Assembly: GCF_041228105.1 (NCBI RefSeq)
Contig: NZ_CP166097.1
Span: 5,217,459 to 5,281,458, forward strand
Direction of reading: 5' to 3'
Length of the DNA stretch: 64,000 nt
Source of the DNA: Pectobacterium aroidearum
GTDB lineage: Bacteria; Pseudomonadota; Gammaproteobacteria; Enterobacterales; Enterobacteriaceae
In this document: positions 43,673 through 52,262 of the stretch, piece after piece
How positions within the stretch are numbered: position 1 is the first letter of the stretch
Layout: each line of letters opens with the position of its first letter
Notes under the pieces: generated by a model
Told to the model about the DNA's origin: nothing
Database searches by the model: none
Seen by the model: the letters and a program-made list of their open reading frames with translations, nothing else
Translations under genes and position numbers: made by a program

Positions 43673-44344
43673 ATGAATAAAAAAGTCGTTCTTTGTTCTG
43701 TATTCATGTCAGCAGCGTTATTGAGCGGATGTGCTACAGAGTCTTCCCGTACCGTAGAAGCACAAAAAGTTACTTCTTACAGTACGCCTTATCAGGGCGT
43801 TCGTAGCCCGATTTCCGTCGGAAAATTTGAAAACCGCTCTAACTACATGAACGGTATTTTTTCTGATGGTGTTGACCGCTTAGGTAATCAATCCAAGACC
43901 ATTCTTGTTAGCCATCTTCAGCAGAGTGGCCGCTTTAACGTGTTGGATCGCACCAATATGGAAGAGCTGAAAGCAGAAGCGGGCATTAAAGGGCAAACGC
44001 AGACGCTGAAAGGCGCTACCTATGTTGTTACCGGCGATGTGACCGAGTTTGGTCGCAAAGAAGTGGGTGACCATCAACTGTGGGGCATCCTTGGTCGCGG
44101 CAAAACACAGGTTGCTTACGCAAAAACCACGTTGAATGTGGTGAACGTACAAACATCTGAAGTCGTGTATTCCGTACAAGGTGCCGGTGAGTACACCTTG
44201 TCCAACCGTGAAATTATCGGTTTCGGCGGTACGGCCAGCTATGACTCTACGTTGAACGGTAAAGTGCTGGATTTGGCTATTCGTGAAGCCGTCAATAATC
44301 TGGTTGCGGGAATTGAAAGTGGTGCCTGGCGCCCAGCGAACTAA
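43673..44344 (+). CDS. CsgG/HfaB-like outer-membrane lipoprotein
   Basis: This 223-residue lipoprotein has the lipobox LLSGC with lipidated Cys20 and Ala at +2, which predicts outer-membrane sorting. The body matches the CsgG/HfaB fold family (VGKFENRSNYMNGIF, HLQQSGRFNVLDRTN, ATYVVTGDVTEFG, AREAVNNL-type C-terminus). It is shorter than the curli pore CsgG and has no curli genes around it. ATG 43673 is favoured because the signal peptide starts there. It is first of a three-lipoprotein operon. Confidence 0.82.
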   Translation: MNKKVVLCSVFMSAALLSGCATESSRTVEAQKVTSYSTPYQGVRSPISVGKFENRSNYMNGIFSDGVDRLGNQSKTILVSHLQQSGRFNVLDRTNMEELKAEAGIKGQTQTLKGATYVVTGDVTEFGRKEVGDHQLWGILGRGKTQVAYAKTTLNVVNVQTSEVVYSVQGAGEYTLSNREIIGFGGTASYDSTLNGKVLDLAIREAVNNLVAGIESGAWRPAN

Positions 44345-44362
44345 TGGAATAGGAATATAACC

Positions 44363-44722
44363 ATGTTATCTCATAAGAAAATTGTCCTGCTGCTTGCAGC
44401 GACAGTACTGGCTGGCTGTGCGTCCCAGCCAAAAACCATTTACAGCTGGGAAAAATATCAGCCGGCTCTTTACGATTACTATCAGCAAGATAAAGTTGGC
44501 CCTGAGCAGCAGATTCTTGCTTTGAATGAATCGATCGAAAAAGCGAAAGCCGCAAATAAACCTGTCCCACCGGGACTCTATGCTCAACTTGGGTTGCTGT
44601 ATGCCAACACTGGCCGTGATAGCGAAGCTCGCCAACAGTTTGAAACTGAAAAAGCGAAATTCCCTGAATCAGCACCTTTTATGGACTTTCTGTTGAGTAA
44701 AAATAAAGGGAGCATTAAATGA
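44363..44722 (+). CDS. DUF4810 lipoprotein
   Basis: This small lipoprotein of 119 residues has lipobox VLAGC (Cys19, Ala at +2). The mature part has the SWEKYQPALYDYYQ and YAQLGLLYANTGRDSEARQQFETEKAKFPES segments, a short TPR-like helix pair typical of DUF4810. It lies between the CsgG-like gene (18-base gap) and the DUF799 gene (4-base ATGA overlap). Confidence 0.82.
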   Translation: MLSHKKIVLLLAATVLAGCASQPKTIYSWEKYQPALYDYYQQDKVGPEQQILALNESIEKAKAANKPVPPGLYAQLGLLYANTGRDSEARQQFETEKAKFPESAPFMDFLLSKNKGSIK

Positions 44723-45378
44723 ATCGTTTCTTAGGATTATGTGGTCTGGTTTTTGCGCTGGTGCTGACCGGTTGTGCTAAACCTGTGCCTTATGACTACA
44801 CGGCATTTAAGCAGAGCAAGCCTAAGTCTATTTTGGTATTGCCGCCGGTTAATCATTCGCCGGATGTGAAAGCGAGCTATAGCCTGCTTTCACAAGTTAC
44901 CTATCCGCTGGCGGAATCCGGTTATTACGTCTTGCCTGTCGCTGTCGTAGACGAAACGTTCAAACAGAATGGTCTGTCGACCGCGGCGGATATTCATGCG
45001 CTGAGTACGGCGAAGCTGCACCAAATCTTTGGTGCTGATGCTGCACTGTATTTGGACGTAAAAGAATACGGCACGTCATACATCGTGATTAGCAGCGAAA
45101 CCCGCGTTTCTGCGGATGCACGTCTGGTTGATCTGCGTACCGGAAAACTGCTGTGGAGCGGAAGTGCAACGGCGTCCAGCAACGAGCAGCAATCAAATTC
45201 TAACGGCGGCATCATCGGTGCTCTGGTGCAGGCTGCGGTGAGCCAGATTGCGGACACGATCTCTGACAAAGGCCATGATGTTGCTGGCGTGACCAGCTCG
45301 CGCTTGCTCGCGGCGGGTCATCCACGCGGGATGCTGTACGGGCCTCGTTCACTGCAATACGGTAAAGAAACGTACTGA
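44719..45378 (+). CDS. DUF799 (GNA1162 family) lipoprotein
   Basis: This 219-residue lipoprotein has lipobox VLTGC (Cys19, Ala at +2). SILVLPPVNHSPDVKASYS, SGYYVLPVAVVDETFKQNG and the RLVDLRTGKLLWSG strand are typical of DUF799/GNA1162, whose structure resembles the periplasmic fold of TolB/CsgG-type proteins. Translation is coupled to the DUF4810 gene. Function unknown; the three genes probably form one envelope complex. Confidence 0.82.
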   Translation: MNRFLGLCGLVFALVLTGCAKPVPYDYTAFKQSKPKSILVLPPVNHSPDVKASYSLLSQVTYPLAESGYYVLPVAVVDETFKQNGLSTAADIHALSTAKLHQIFGADAALYLDVKEYGTSYIVISSETRVSADARLVDLRTGKLLWSGSATASSNEQQSNSNGGIIGALVQAAVSQIADTISDKGHDVAGVTSSRLLAAGHPRGMLYGPRSLQYGKETY

Positions 45379-45407
45379 TCTGCCAGATAGTACGTCGCTA
45401 AATCATC

Positions 45408-45437
45408 AACGCCGTTCATTACTGAACGGCGTTTTTT
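45408..45437 (+). terminator. Lipoprotein operon terminator
   Basis: AACGCCGTTCA-TTAC-TGAACGGCGTT followed by T's, about 30 bases after the DUF799 gene, is a strong intrinsic terminator at the boundary with the convergent MFS gene. Confidence 0.92.
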
Positions 45438-45464
45438 ATTACCTTAATCCGGTCGTCGGTGATG

Positions 45465-47000
45465 CTACGCGTCAGCGGCCTGGTTACGATGTTGTTTATG
45501 ATTGCGCGTTGTCCAGACGAAGGCGGACGTTAACAGCAGGATCAGCGTTGCCGCTGCCAGTACGATGGAAAACCCGGAGTCAAAGGCGGAATGTGCCTGT
45601 GCGGTCAGAAGTTGCTGCATATTTTCCGGTAAGGATTCGGCAAAAATTAACGCCTCATCCAGGCTGTCATACGCGGTGTCCGGTGCGGTAAACCCAGCAG
45701 GCAGCATAAACGTCGCAGAATAAGCGAAAGACAGCAAACTGCCCATCAGCGTCACGCCCGTCGCGCCCCCTAATTCATAGGATACCTCTTCGATTGAGGC
45801 CGCCATCCCTGCTTTTGATGCTGGAGCAACCTGCATAATGGTGCTCGATGCGGCCGTCATGGTCGAACCTACGCCAGCCCCAATCACCATCAGGCTGATG
45901 ACTTGTACGATGATGGGGGCATTGTGGAGCAGCAGATAGCTTCCCATACCAAGCCCGGAAACCAGCAGCCCTGCGGATAACATTGTCCCGCTATTTACGT
46001 GTGGCAGCATTCTTCCGGTTAACGGGCCTGAGATAAAGGACGCCAATGACAGAGGCAAAATAAACAGCCCTGCCTGTAGCGGAGACAGCCCGACCACAAG
46101 CTGTAGTCGCTGGGTGAAAGCCAGTTCCATTCCGATTAATGCGGCCGCCGCTACGATAGCCGCGGCTACTGCTGCGCTGAAAGGTCGCAGGCGGAAGAGA
46201 GAGAAATCGACTAGGGGGTGCTGGCTGTTACGCTGACGCCGCACAAACAGGGTAATAAACGCCACGCCGATCAGCAGCGCGATTAGCGCATCTTCATAAG
46301 ACGGAACCCGCTTGCCCAGCTCTTTTATGGCATAGGTTACACCAATCAAACCCACCATAATTAATAGAGAACCGATGAAATCCCAGCGGTGTGAAGCATT
46401 ACCCGGCCGGTGGGGAATGACGGTGATTCCCATGATGAGCGCAAGCAGAACGACCGGTACGTTGATGAGGAAAACCGAGCCCCACCAGAAGTATTCAAGC
46501 AGTATCCCGCCCATGACGGGGCCAAACGCGGCACCGCCGGATGCCACCGCAGCCCAGATACCAATCGCCAGTGCGCGTTCCCGTTCATCAGAAAAGGTCA
46601 GTCGAATAATCGAGAGCGTGGCGGGCATCATCATCGCCGCGCCAACCGCCAGCAGAGCGCGTGCGGCGATGAGCATGTGGGGAGTGGGAGAATAGGCGGC
46701 GAACAATGACGCCGCGCCGAAGACCAGCAATCCGGAAATAAACAGAGGTTTATGACCCAGCTTATCGCCCAGCGTACCCATTCCCAGCAGCAAGCCGGAG
46801 GCAACCAACGCGTAGATATTAACGATCCACAGCTTGTCCGATGCGGTGGCGTGTAGGTCGTGAGTCAGTGTCGGGAGTGCGGTGTACAGCACCGTCATGT
46901 CGATAACAATCAGGAACAGCGCACTGGAAACAATGGCCAGGATCAGCCACTTCTTTGGTGATTGCATAGCAAGTTCTCTACCGTCGATTTTCGTTTTCAT
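45465..47000 (-). CDS. DHA2-family MFS efflux pump, SmvA-like
   Basis: This is an inner-membrane drug/H+ antiporter with about fourteen hydrophobic segments. DHA2 features: DMTVLYTALPTL in helix 1, GTLGDKLGHKPLF (motif A), ARALLAVGAAMMMP and GPVMGGILLEYFWWGSVFLINVP (motif C region). It resembles SmvA, which exports quaternary ammonium compounds and methyl viologen. The start is uncertain: ATG 47036, 47000 and 46967 are all in frame and none has a clear ribosome site. No regulator gene is attached. Confidence 0.78.
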   Translation of the reverse strand: MKTKIDGRELAMQSPKKWLILAIVSSALFLIVIDMTVLYTALPTLTHDLHATASDKLWIVNIYALVASGLLLGMGTLGDKLGHKPLFISGLLVFGAASLFAAYSPTPHMLIAARALLAVGAAMMMPATLSIIRLTFSDERERALAIGIWAAVASGGAAFGPVMGGILLEYFWWGSVFLINVPVVLLALIMGITVIPHRPGNASHRWDFIGSLLIMVGLIGVTYAIKELGKRVPSYEDALIALLIGVAFITLFVRRQRNSQHPLVDFSLFRLRPFSAAVAAAIVAAAALIGMELAFTQRLQLVVGLSPLQAGLFILPLSLASFISGPLTGRMLPHVNSGTMLSAGLLVSGLGMGSYLLLHNAPIIVQVISLMVIGAGVGSTMTAASSTIMQVAPASKAGMAASIEEVSYELGGATGVTLMGSLLSFAYSATFMLPAGFTAPDTAYDSLDEALIFAESLPENMQQLLTAQAHSAFDSGFSIVLAAATLILLLTSAFVWTTRNHKQHRNQAADA

Positions 47001-47062
47001 CTGTAGGATAGTGCTCCGTTTATACCGATCAGGCATTCTAAACGGATGCAGGCACCATGATA

Positions 47063-48505
47063 TTAGTTTTGTACCGAATTTACGCGATTACGTCCTTGCT
47101 CTTTTGCCATGTACAATAATTCGTCTGCTTCCTTAAACGCTTCATGGAAATCCTCAATTCTTTCCAGTTGAAAAAAACTGACTCCTATACTGGTTGTGCA
47201 TCGAACAATATGACCATCTGAAATCGCTAATGGAGCCCCTTCTATAATAGACCGTATTCTCTCTGCGATATCTAAGCAGTCGTTGACTGAGAGACCTTGA
47301 ATTATGATTAAAAACTCTTCGCCACCCCATCGACAGAGCAGGTCTTGAGGTCGGGTATATTGCTTAAGCGTTGTAGAAAATTCTCTGATGACGTTATCGC
47401 CTACAGCATGACCATAGGTATCATTCACTTTTTTAAAATGGTCAATATCAAGAACAAGCAGAGACATGACTTTATTATCCCCATCACGTGTGGAGTTAAT
47501 GATATTCATCATGTGCTGATTGAGTGAACGTCTATTTAACATGCCAGTTAGAGCATCATGGTTGCTGATTAATTCTATTCTTTTTATGTTCTTTCTGTTT
47601 TTGTTAATAAAGAAAGAGGCGATAAGAACGGTGATGATAATCACTGATGTGTTGATTTGAAATAAATAAGATAATTCGAACAAATACTCCTTTTCTATTG
47701 TGTTATGAACATCTATTAATCTGTTTATATAGATGTAATTTAGTGCAATACCCGTTGCAGTGCACATTAAAATAATCTTGTTAAATGAATGGGATAACGA
47801 AAGATAAGTTAATGGCAATATTGCCAATACGCTGAGTGTGATGTTTAACGACGCTATGCAAAAGATAATAATGATAGGGTAAAGTATAAATAATGGTTTT
47901 TTGAATGTTTTTTTAATTGAAAATGTTGATATTTTAAAAATGTTTTTAACATTCCTTGTCACTTTTAGGAATAAAAAAACGAAAATAACACCAGAACTTA
48001 GCTCTTCGCTAAACCACTTTCTTGAAAGGATGAAAACATTGTCATCACTGGTTTTTGTGGACAAATACATCCCATAAAATAAAGCTGAAAAAATGGATCC
48101 TATAGAAATAGAAATAAATATAAAGAAAATGTAGTTTTTACTTAATTGACTGTAAGTCTTACCCCTTATCTTAAAAAATATAATTAATGTAATCCATGCA
48201 GTAATGAAAAAAACTGAACTTATCGCGCAGTGAATAATTTTTTCAAAAAAAGATTGATTGTTTTCAAGATAAATAGCGGGCAACAGCATGCCGAGAAAAC
48301 CGACTATGCATAAAATAACGCTATGCAATAATTTGTTTTTTATGCTTTTATCTCGACTGCGATAGCGTATGAGAAAGCAAAATAATAGAATGTCTGCTGG
48401 CCAGAATAGGGAGGTATCGTCAAGTAGCCGAAAAGACAAACCTAAGTAACTCATTAGTAAGGTTGAACTGAAAATAATTAATAATTCATATGCGCGAATT
48501 TTCAT
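47063..48505 (-). CDS. Membrane-bound diguanylate cyclase (GGDEF)
   Basis: This 480-residue protein makes c-di-GMP from GTP. The first 310 or so residues are strongly hydrophobic with about eight to ten membrane segments and form an uncharacterised sensory module. The GGDEF domain starts at NHDALTGMLNRRSL; the active site GGEEF is at residues 394-398 and an intact inhibitory site RPQD is five residues upstream (385-388). The gene is visibly more AT-rich than its neighbours, which suggests transfer. It lies two genes from pgaA, whose products are c-di-GMP dependent in E. coli. Confidence 0.9.
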   Translation of the reverse strand: MKIRAYELLIIFSSTLLMSYLGLSFRLLDDTSLFWPADILLFCFLIRYRSRDKSIKNKLLHSVILCIVGFLGMLLPAIYLENNQSFFEKIIHCAISSVFFITAWITLIIFFKIRGKTYSQLSKNYIFFIFISISIGSIFSALFYGMYLSTKTSDDNVFILSRKWFSEELSSGVIFVFLFLKVTRNVKNIFKISTFSIKKTFKKPLFILYPIIIIFCIASLNITLSVLAILPLTYLSLSHSFNKIILMCTATGIALNYIYINRLIDVHNTIEKEYLFELSYLFQINTSVIIITVLIASFFINKNRKNIKRIELISNHDALTGMLNRRSLNQHMMNIINSTRDGDNKVMSLLVLDIDHFKKVNDTYGHAVGDNVIREFSTTLKQYTRPQDLLCRWGGEEFLIIIQGLSVNDCLDIAERIRSIIEGAPLAISDGHIVRCTTSIGVSFFQLERIEDFHEAFKEADELLYMAKEQGRNRVNSVQN

Positions 48506-48700
48506 TTTTTTTCCCGGTTAACCTATTTGCCCTGCATCACTTTTGTAGCAGAATCACTATAAATTACCTTCTTATTTTACATCATTTTATGAATTTCTGA
48601 CGCAAGGATGATTAAGTGAAATCAATATAAGAATTCACTTAATCATGACCTTGCTATGTGTTGTGCCGATGAGAAATTAATAGGCGTGAAGGGGTGGGGG

Positions 48701-49585
48701 TCACGCCCCCAGAAGTGCTTGAATATCTTCTTTGTTTTTCAATACAAACAGCTGATCTTCTTCGTTATTTTCATCCGTTAAGCTGATATGGAATTGCTTG
48801 AGTGTTTCATGTAAACATGCCAGACGGCAGGATACATTCAACTCTCTATTGGTCATACCATATTCCAATTCCAACGCGCGTTGATGTGCCAGCGGCAGTT
48901 TATCGCTCGGAGCCAAAATTAACTGAAGATAGGTATGCCACGAATAATCGCTAGTGGGATCGATTGTCGAAAGTTCGACGCCTTCAATGCTGAGGATGCG
49001 CGTAAGCGTGAAGTCACTAAATTGCTGCCTGATATGACAGTAGGCACGCACTCGCCACCGAACGCCATCATTGCCTAAAGCGTGTGGGGAAATCAGCCGT
49101 GGCGAATTATCCATTGATGATGAGGATTGATAGCAGATGTTCACCGCCGTTTTGTCACGAATCGCTCTGACAATGACTTCAACAACCTGTTCATTGTAGA
49201 TGTTGAGCGGGATATTCACCCAGCACACTTCTGGAGCAGACTCGATGAAACTGGCATCTGCTTCAAGGACGCCCGTTTTCATTGCCAATAATTCTGCTAA
49301 ATAGCGCTGGGCGGAATTCTGTGGGTAGACCGCAGAGAATGTTGGCGTAGCCGTGTAAGTTTTGGTTCGTCGATCGTAGACCAGATTATAAGGGGCGAGC
49401 TCAATATATTTAGCGATATCGAGCGACGCCTGAGGGATAGATAACCCAAAAAAAGACGTTAAATCTGTACGATTTATGTGCCCACTCCACCGTAACCGAA
49501 AGTCGATGAATTGAAGCCGACGTTCCAGTCCCCAGCTGCGCCCTTTCACTACCTGTTCTGAACCTGTCATTGAAGTTTTCGCCAT
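48701..49585 (-). CDS. WYL-domain regulator resembling BrxR/CapW
   Basis: This 294-residue protein has an N-terminal winged helix (RLQFIDFRLRWSGHINRTDL, SIPQASLDIAKY) followed by a WYL-type domain (NICYQSSSSMDNSPRLISPHAL in parts, then GVRWRVRAYCH). This layout resembles BrxR/CapW, transcriptional repressors found in BREX and CBASS phage-defence loci. No defence gene is next to it. Its start is divergent from the pga operon leader; an imperfect inverted repeat (49586-49594 and 49617-49625) lies directly upstream of its ATG. Confidence 0.75.
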   Translation of the reverse strand: MAKTSMTGSEQVVKGRSWGLERRLQFIDFRLRWSGHINRTDLTSFFGLSIPQASLDIAKYIELAPYNLVYDRRTKTYTATPTFSAVYPQNSAQRYLAELLAMKTGVLEADASFIESAPEVCWVNIPLNIYNEQVVEVIVRAIRDKTAVNICYQSSSSMDNSPRLISPHALGNDGVRWRVRAYCHIRQQFSDFTLTRILSIEGVELSTIDPTSDYSWHTYLQLILAPSDKLPLAHQRALELEYGMTNRELNVSCRLACLHETLKQFHISLTDENNEEDQLFVLKNKEDIQALLGA

Positions 49586-49625
49586 ATGCGTATAAAAATT
49601 ATATTGATAAAAAAACTATATGCAT
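49586..49625. promoter_or_regulatory. Inverted repeat upstream of the WYL regulator gene
   Basis: ATGCGTATA and TATATGCAT arms (one mismatch) have centres 31 bases apart, about three helical turns. The repeat starts immediately upstream of the regulator's start codon, a common place for an autoregulatory operator. Confidence 0.45.
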
Positions 49626-49723
49626 TATTATGCGCCAAACTGGCCTTAGCGTCTATCTCTGACTTCGAATCACGGGAGGGATAGCTGCATGCCGCGTTTA
49701 GACTCGATTAGAGGTGTTAAGTC

Positions 49724-49792
49724 ATGAAACCAGCGTTCAACGATGTATTTGAATGTCATCCTGTCATCACTGGTGGGGAGATTCAGCGATGA
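49724..49792 (+). CDS. Predicted 22-codon leader peptide upstream of pgaA
   Basis: ATG 49724 is preceded by GAGGTG at a 7-base spacing and opens a 22-residue frame (MKPAFNDVFECH then PVITGGEIQR). Its stop TGA overlaps the pgaA ATG in an ATGA arrangement. The pgaA Shine-Dalgarno (GGGGAG, 49775-49780) lies inside this frame. The layout suggests translational coupling or leader control of pgaA. It is a prediction from layout only; I know of no homologue. Confidence 0.45.
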   Translation: MKPAFNDVFECHPVITGGEIQR

Positions 49793-52251
49793 GTTTCGTT
49801 AATTCTCATTCAAGCAGACTCAACCCAATATTATTTAACTTACTTAAATCATTAGTTTATTTTTCCTTTTCTGGCAGCGTGGTGGCGGCAGAATCTCATT
49901 ACGACACATTAATCATCAATGCTCGTCAGGGGGATATATCCACGGCGACGTCATGGTTCGATGGGCAATCCAGAAACCGTGTATTGACCGCAGCTGAAGT
50001 AACCGACTGGCTACAAATTAACGGTTGGGCGGGAAAGGATGCTGAAGTGAGGCGAATTTGGGAAGCCTATTCGCCAACGATGTCACTGCCCGATCCTGCT
50101 CTGAGAGCGGCGGCGAAATCCTACCGTAATCTCCGTCAGTGGCAGCCATCAGTGGCGTTATGGAGTCGGGTTTTGCAACGTTCTCCACGAGATGATGATG
50201 CACGTAGTGGTTTGATACTCACCCTCGCCGATGCCGGACAGACAAAAACAGCGCTGGAACTCGCTGAGTCTCGCGTTAAGCGTGAGCCAACGGCAAACCA
50301 TTGGCGTGAATTAGCATGGGTGCAACGAATTGCGGGAAAGCACACTGACTCTCTCTTTTCTATCATTCAGGCTATGCGTTATGCACCACAGGATAAAGCC
50401 CTGCGCTATGACTACAGCGATATTCTCTCCAGCAATAATGTTAGCGCGCCAGCGTTAAACGCTCTGGAAAACGGCAAGCTCCACGGCGTCCAGACCGACG
50501 AAAGGCAGCGTCAGCGAGAACTGGAGGCGGCGGCGGAATTGGTCCGTCTTGCGTTTATTGCCTCGACAACGGAGAACGAACGTTTCGTTGTGGCGGATCG
50601 CGCTTTAGCGCGTTATAGCGCCTTGATGAATCAATGGCGAACGCATCCGTCAGCAAAAGCCAGTTATCGCCATGCGCGAATTGATCGGCTAGGTGCATTG
50701 CTGGTTCGCTATCGCATGGAAGAGGTTATTTCGGAATATCAATCCCTCCTCAAAGAGGGAGATATTCCCAGTTATGCTCGACGCTGGGTCGCTTCTGCTT
50801 ATCTCTATTTGCAGCAGCCAGAGAAAGCAGAGCAGATTCTCAGCGCGGTAATACAGGAAGATCCTTCGCAACGCTTGCAGATAGCGCGGCAAGGCGATTT
50901 TTTCTACAGCATTCTGGAGAGTGAAAAAGTTGAACAGGCAACGCAGTTGTCCGTTCAGGCTGGAGAAAAAACACCTTATAAGAAAAGTGTTTATGGTTTA
51001 TCAACCTTCATACCTAACGACGATTGGGTTGACATCAAATACCTGCGTATACAGTCACTGGTTTCTCATAACGATTTTCCTGCGGCGCAACGACTGGCGG
51101 AACGTCTGGCTTTTACCGGGCCAGGAAACCAAGAGCTGAATATACGTTTGGCCGAAGTTTATCTCAGCAGGGGATGGCCGCGTCGTGCCGAAACGTTATT
51201 AAAGCGAGTTGAGTTGTTGGAGCCAAGATCATTCCGGTTGGAAACCCACCAGGGACTTACTGCATTGGAATTGCAGGAATGGCGCCAACTTGAACAACTG
51301 ACTGACGATACTGTAACCCGCTACCCAGATGATTTCTCTGTGAAACGATTAGCGCGCCTGCGTCAGGTTCATCACATGGCGGAGTTGCGTATTGCTGGCG
51401 CTCAGGGGCTCAAGTCTGACAGTCCAACGAAAGGAATGAACGACACTGAGATTGATGCCGTGCTCTATAGTCCGCCGTTTGCCGACCATTGGCGTGTGTT
51501 CTCTGGGGGGGCTTTTAATCAAAGCGATTTCAGTGATGGGCAGGCGACCCACCGCACTCTTCGCGGCGGCGTGGAATTTACCGATCGTGACCATTGGGCT
51601 GAGGCTGAGCTTTCACACCGAAATTTTGGATTGGGTTCTGATATCGGCGGGCGTCTCTCTTATCGCCATGATGTTAATGACTTTTGGCGTGTCGGCCTTA
51701 ATGCCGAACGGCTCATGCGCAGCACACCGCTACAGGCACTTAAAAATGGCGTAACGGCCAATGGTGCTGGAGGGTATGTGCGCTGGCGGCAAAGTGAACG
51801 GCGCTCATGGCAAGCAGACCTGTCGCACGGGTGGTTTTCTGATGGCAACAGGCGTCAGGAATATGCACTGAGTGGGCAAGAACGCGTCTTTTCATCACCG
51901 TCTTTAGTCATCGATTTCACCCCGTCGCTCAGTGTGGGGGCGAACAGTCAGCAAAACACTCCTTATTACAATCCACGGAAGTATGTGGCCGTATTACCCG
52001 CCTTAGCCATCGATCACTTGCTTTATCGACATTACCAGACGGAGTGGCATCAAGAGATAACGGCGGGTGTCGGGCGTTACTGGCAGAAAGACGCCTCCGC
52101 TGGCGCCATCACCCAACTCGGATACGGGCAAAGAGTACGGTGGAACGACGTGCTGGATACGGGGGTGAGCGTTCAGTGGGATAAACGGCCTTACGACGGC
52201 AAGCGGGAACAGAATGTGTCGCTGTCTTTTGATTTGAATTATCGGTTTTGA
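49789..52251 (+). CDS. pgaA: Poly-beta-1,6-GlcNAc exporter PgaA
   Basis: PgaA is the outer-membrane porin that exports poly-N-acetylglucosamine (PNAG), a biofilm polysaccharide. ATG 49789 follows GGGGAG and gives 820 residues (E. coli 807). A signal peptide ends near GSVVA, then come TPR repeats (about 40-500, e.g. ADAGQTKTALEL, YLQQPEKAEQIL, SRGWPRRAETLLKRVE) and a 16-strand barrel at the C-terminus (YSPPFADHWR through LSFDLNYRF). An in-frame ATG at 49753 lacks a ribosome site. First gene of pgaABCD. Confidence 0.93.
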   Translation: MSFVNSHSSRLNPILFNLLKSLVYFSFSGSVVAAESHYDTLIINARQGDISTATSWFDGQSRNRVLTAAEVTDWLQINGWAGKDAEVRRIWEAYSPTMSLPDPALRAAAKSYRNLRQWQPSVALWSRVLQRSPRDDDARSGLILTLADAGQTKTALELAESRVKREPTANHWRELAWVQRIAGKHTDSLFSIIQAMRYAPQDKALRYDYSDILSSNNVSAPALNALENGKLHGVQTDERQRQRELEAAAELVRLAFIASTTENERFVVADRALARYSALMNQWRTHPSAKASYRHARIDRLGALLVRYRMEEVISEYQSLLKEGDIPSYARRWVASAYLYLQQPEKAEQILSAVIQEDPSQRLQIARQGDFFYSILESEKVEQATQLSVQAGEKTPYKKSVYGLSTFIPNDDWVDIKYLRIQSLVSHNDFPAAQRLAERLAFTGPGNQELNIRLAEVYLSRGWPRRAETLLKRVELLEPRSFRLETHQGLTALELQEWRQLEQLTDDTVTRYPDDFSVKRLARLRQVHHMAELRIAGAQGLKSDSPTKGMNDTEIDAVLYSPPFADHWRVFSGGAFNQSDFSDGQATHRTLRGGVEFTDRDHWAEAELSHRNFGLGSDIGGRLSYRHDVNDFWRVGLNAERLMRSTPLQALKNGVTANGAGGYVRWRQSERRSWQADLSHGWFSDGNRRQEYALSGQERVFSSPSLVIDFTPSLSVGANSQQNTPYYNPRKYVAVLPALAIDHLLYRHYQTEWHQEITAGVGRYWQKDASAGAITQLGYGQRVRWNDVLDTGVSVQWDKRPYDGKREQNVSLSFDLNYRF

Positions 52252-52262
52252 GGAGAAAGGTG

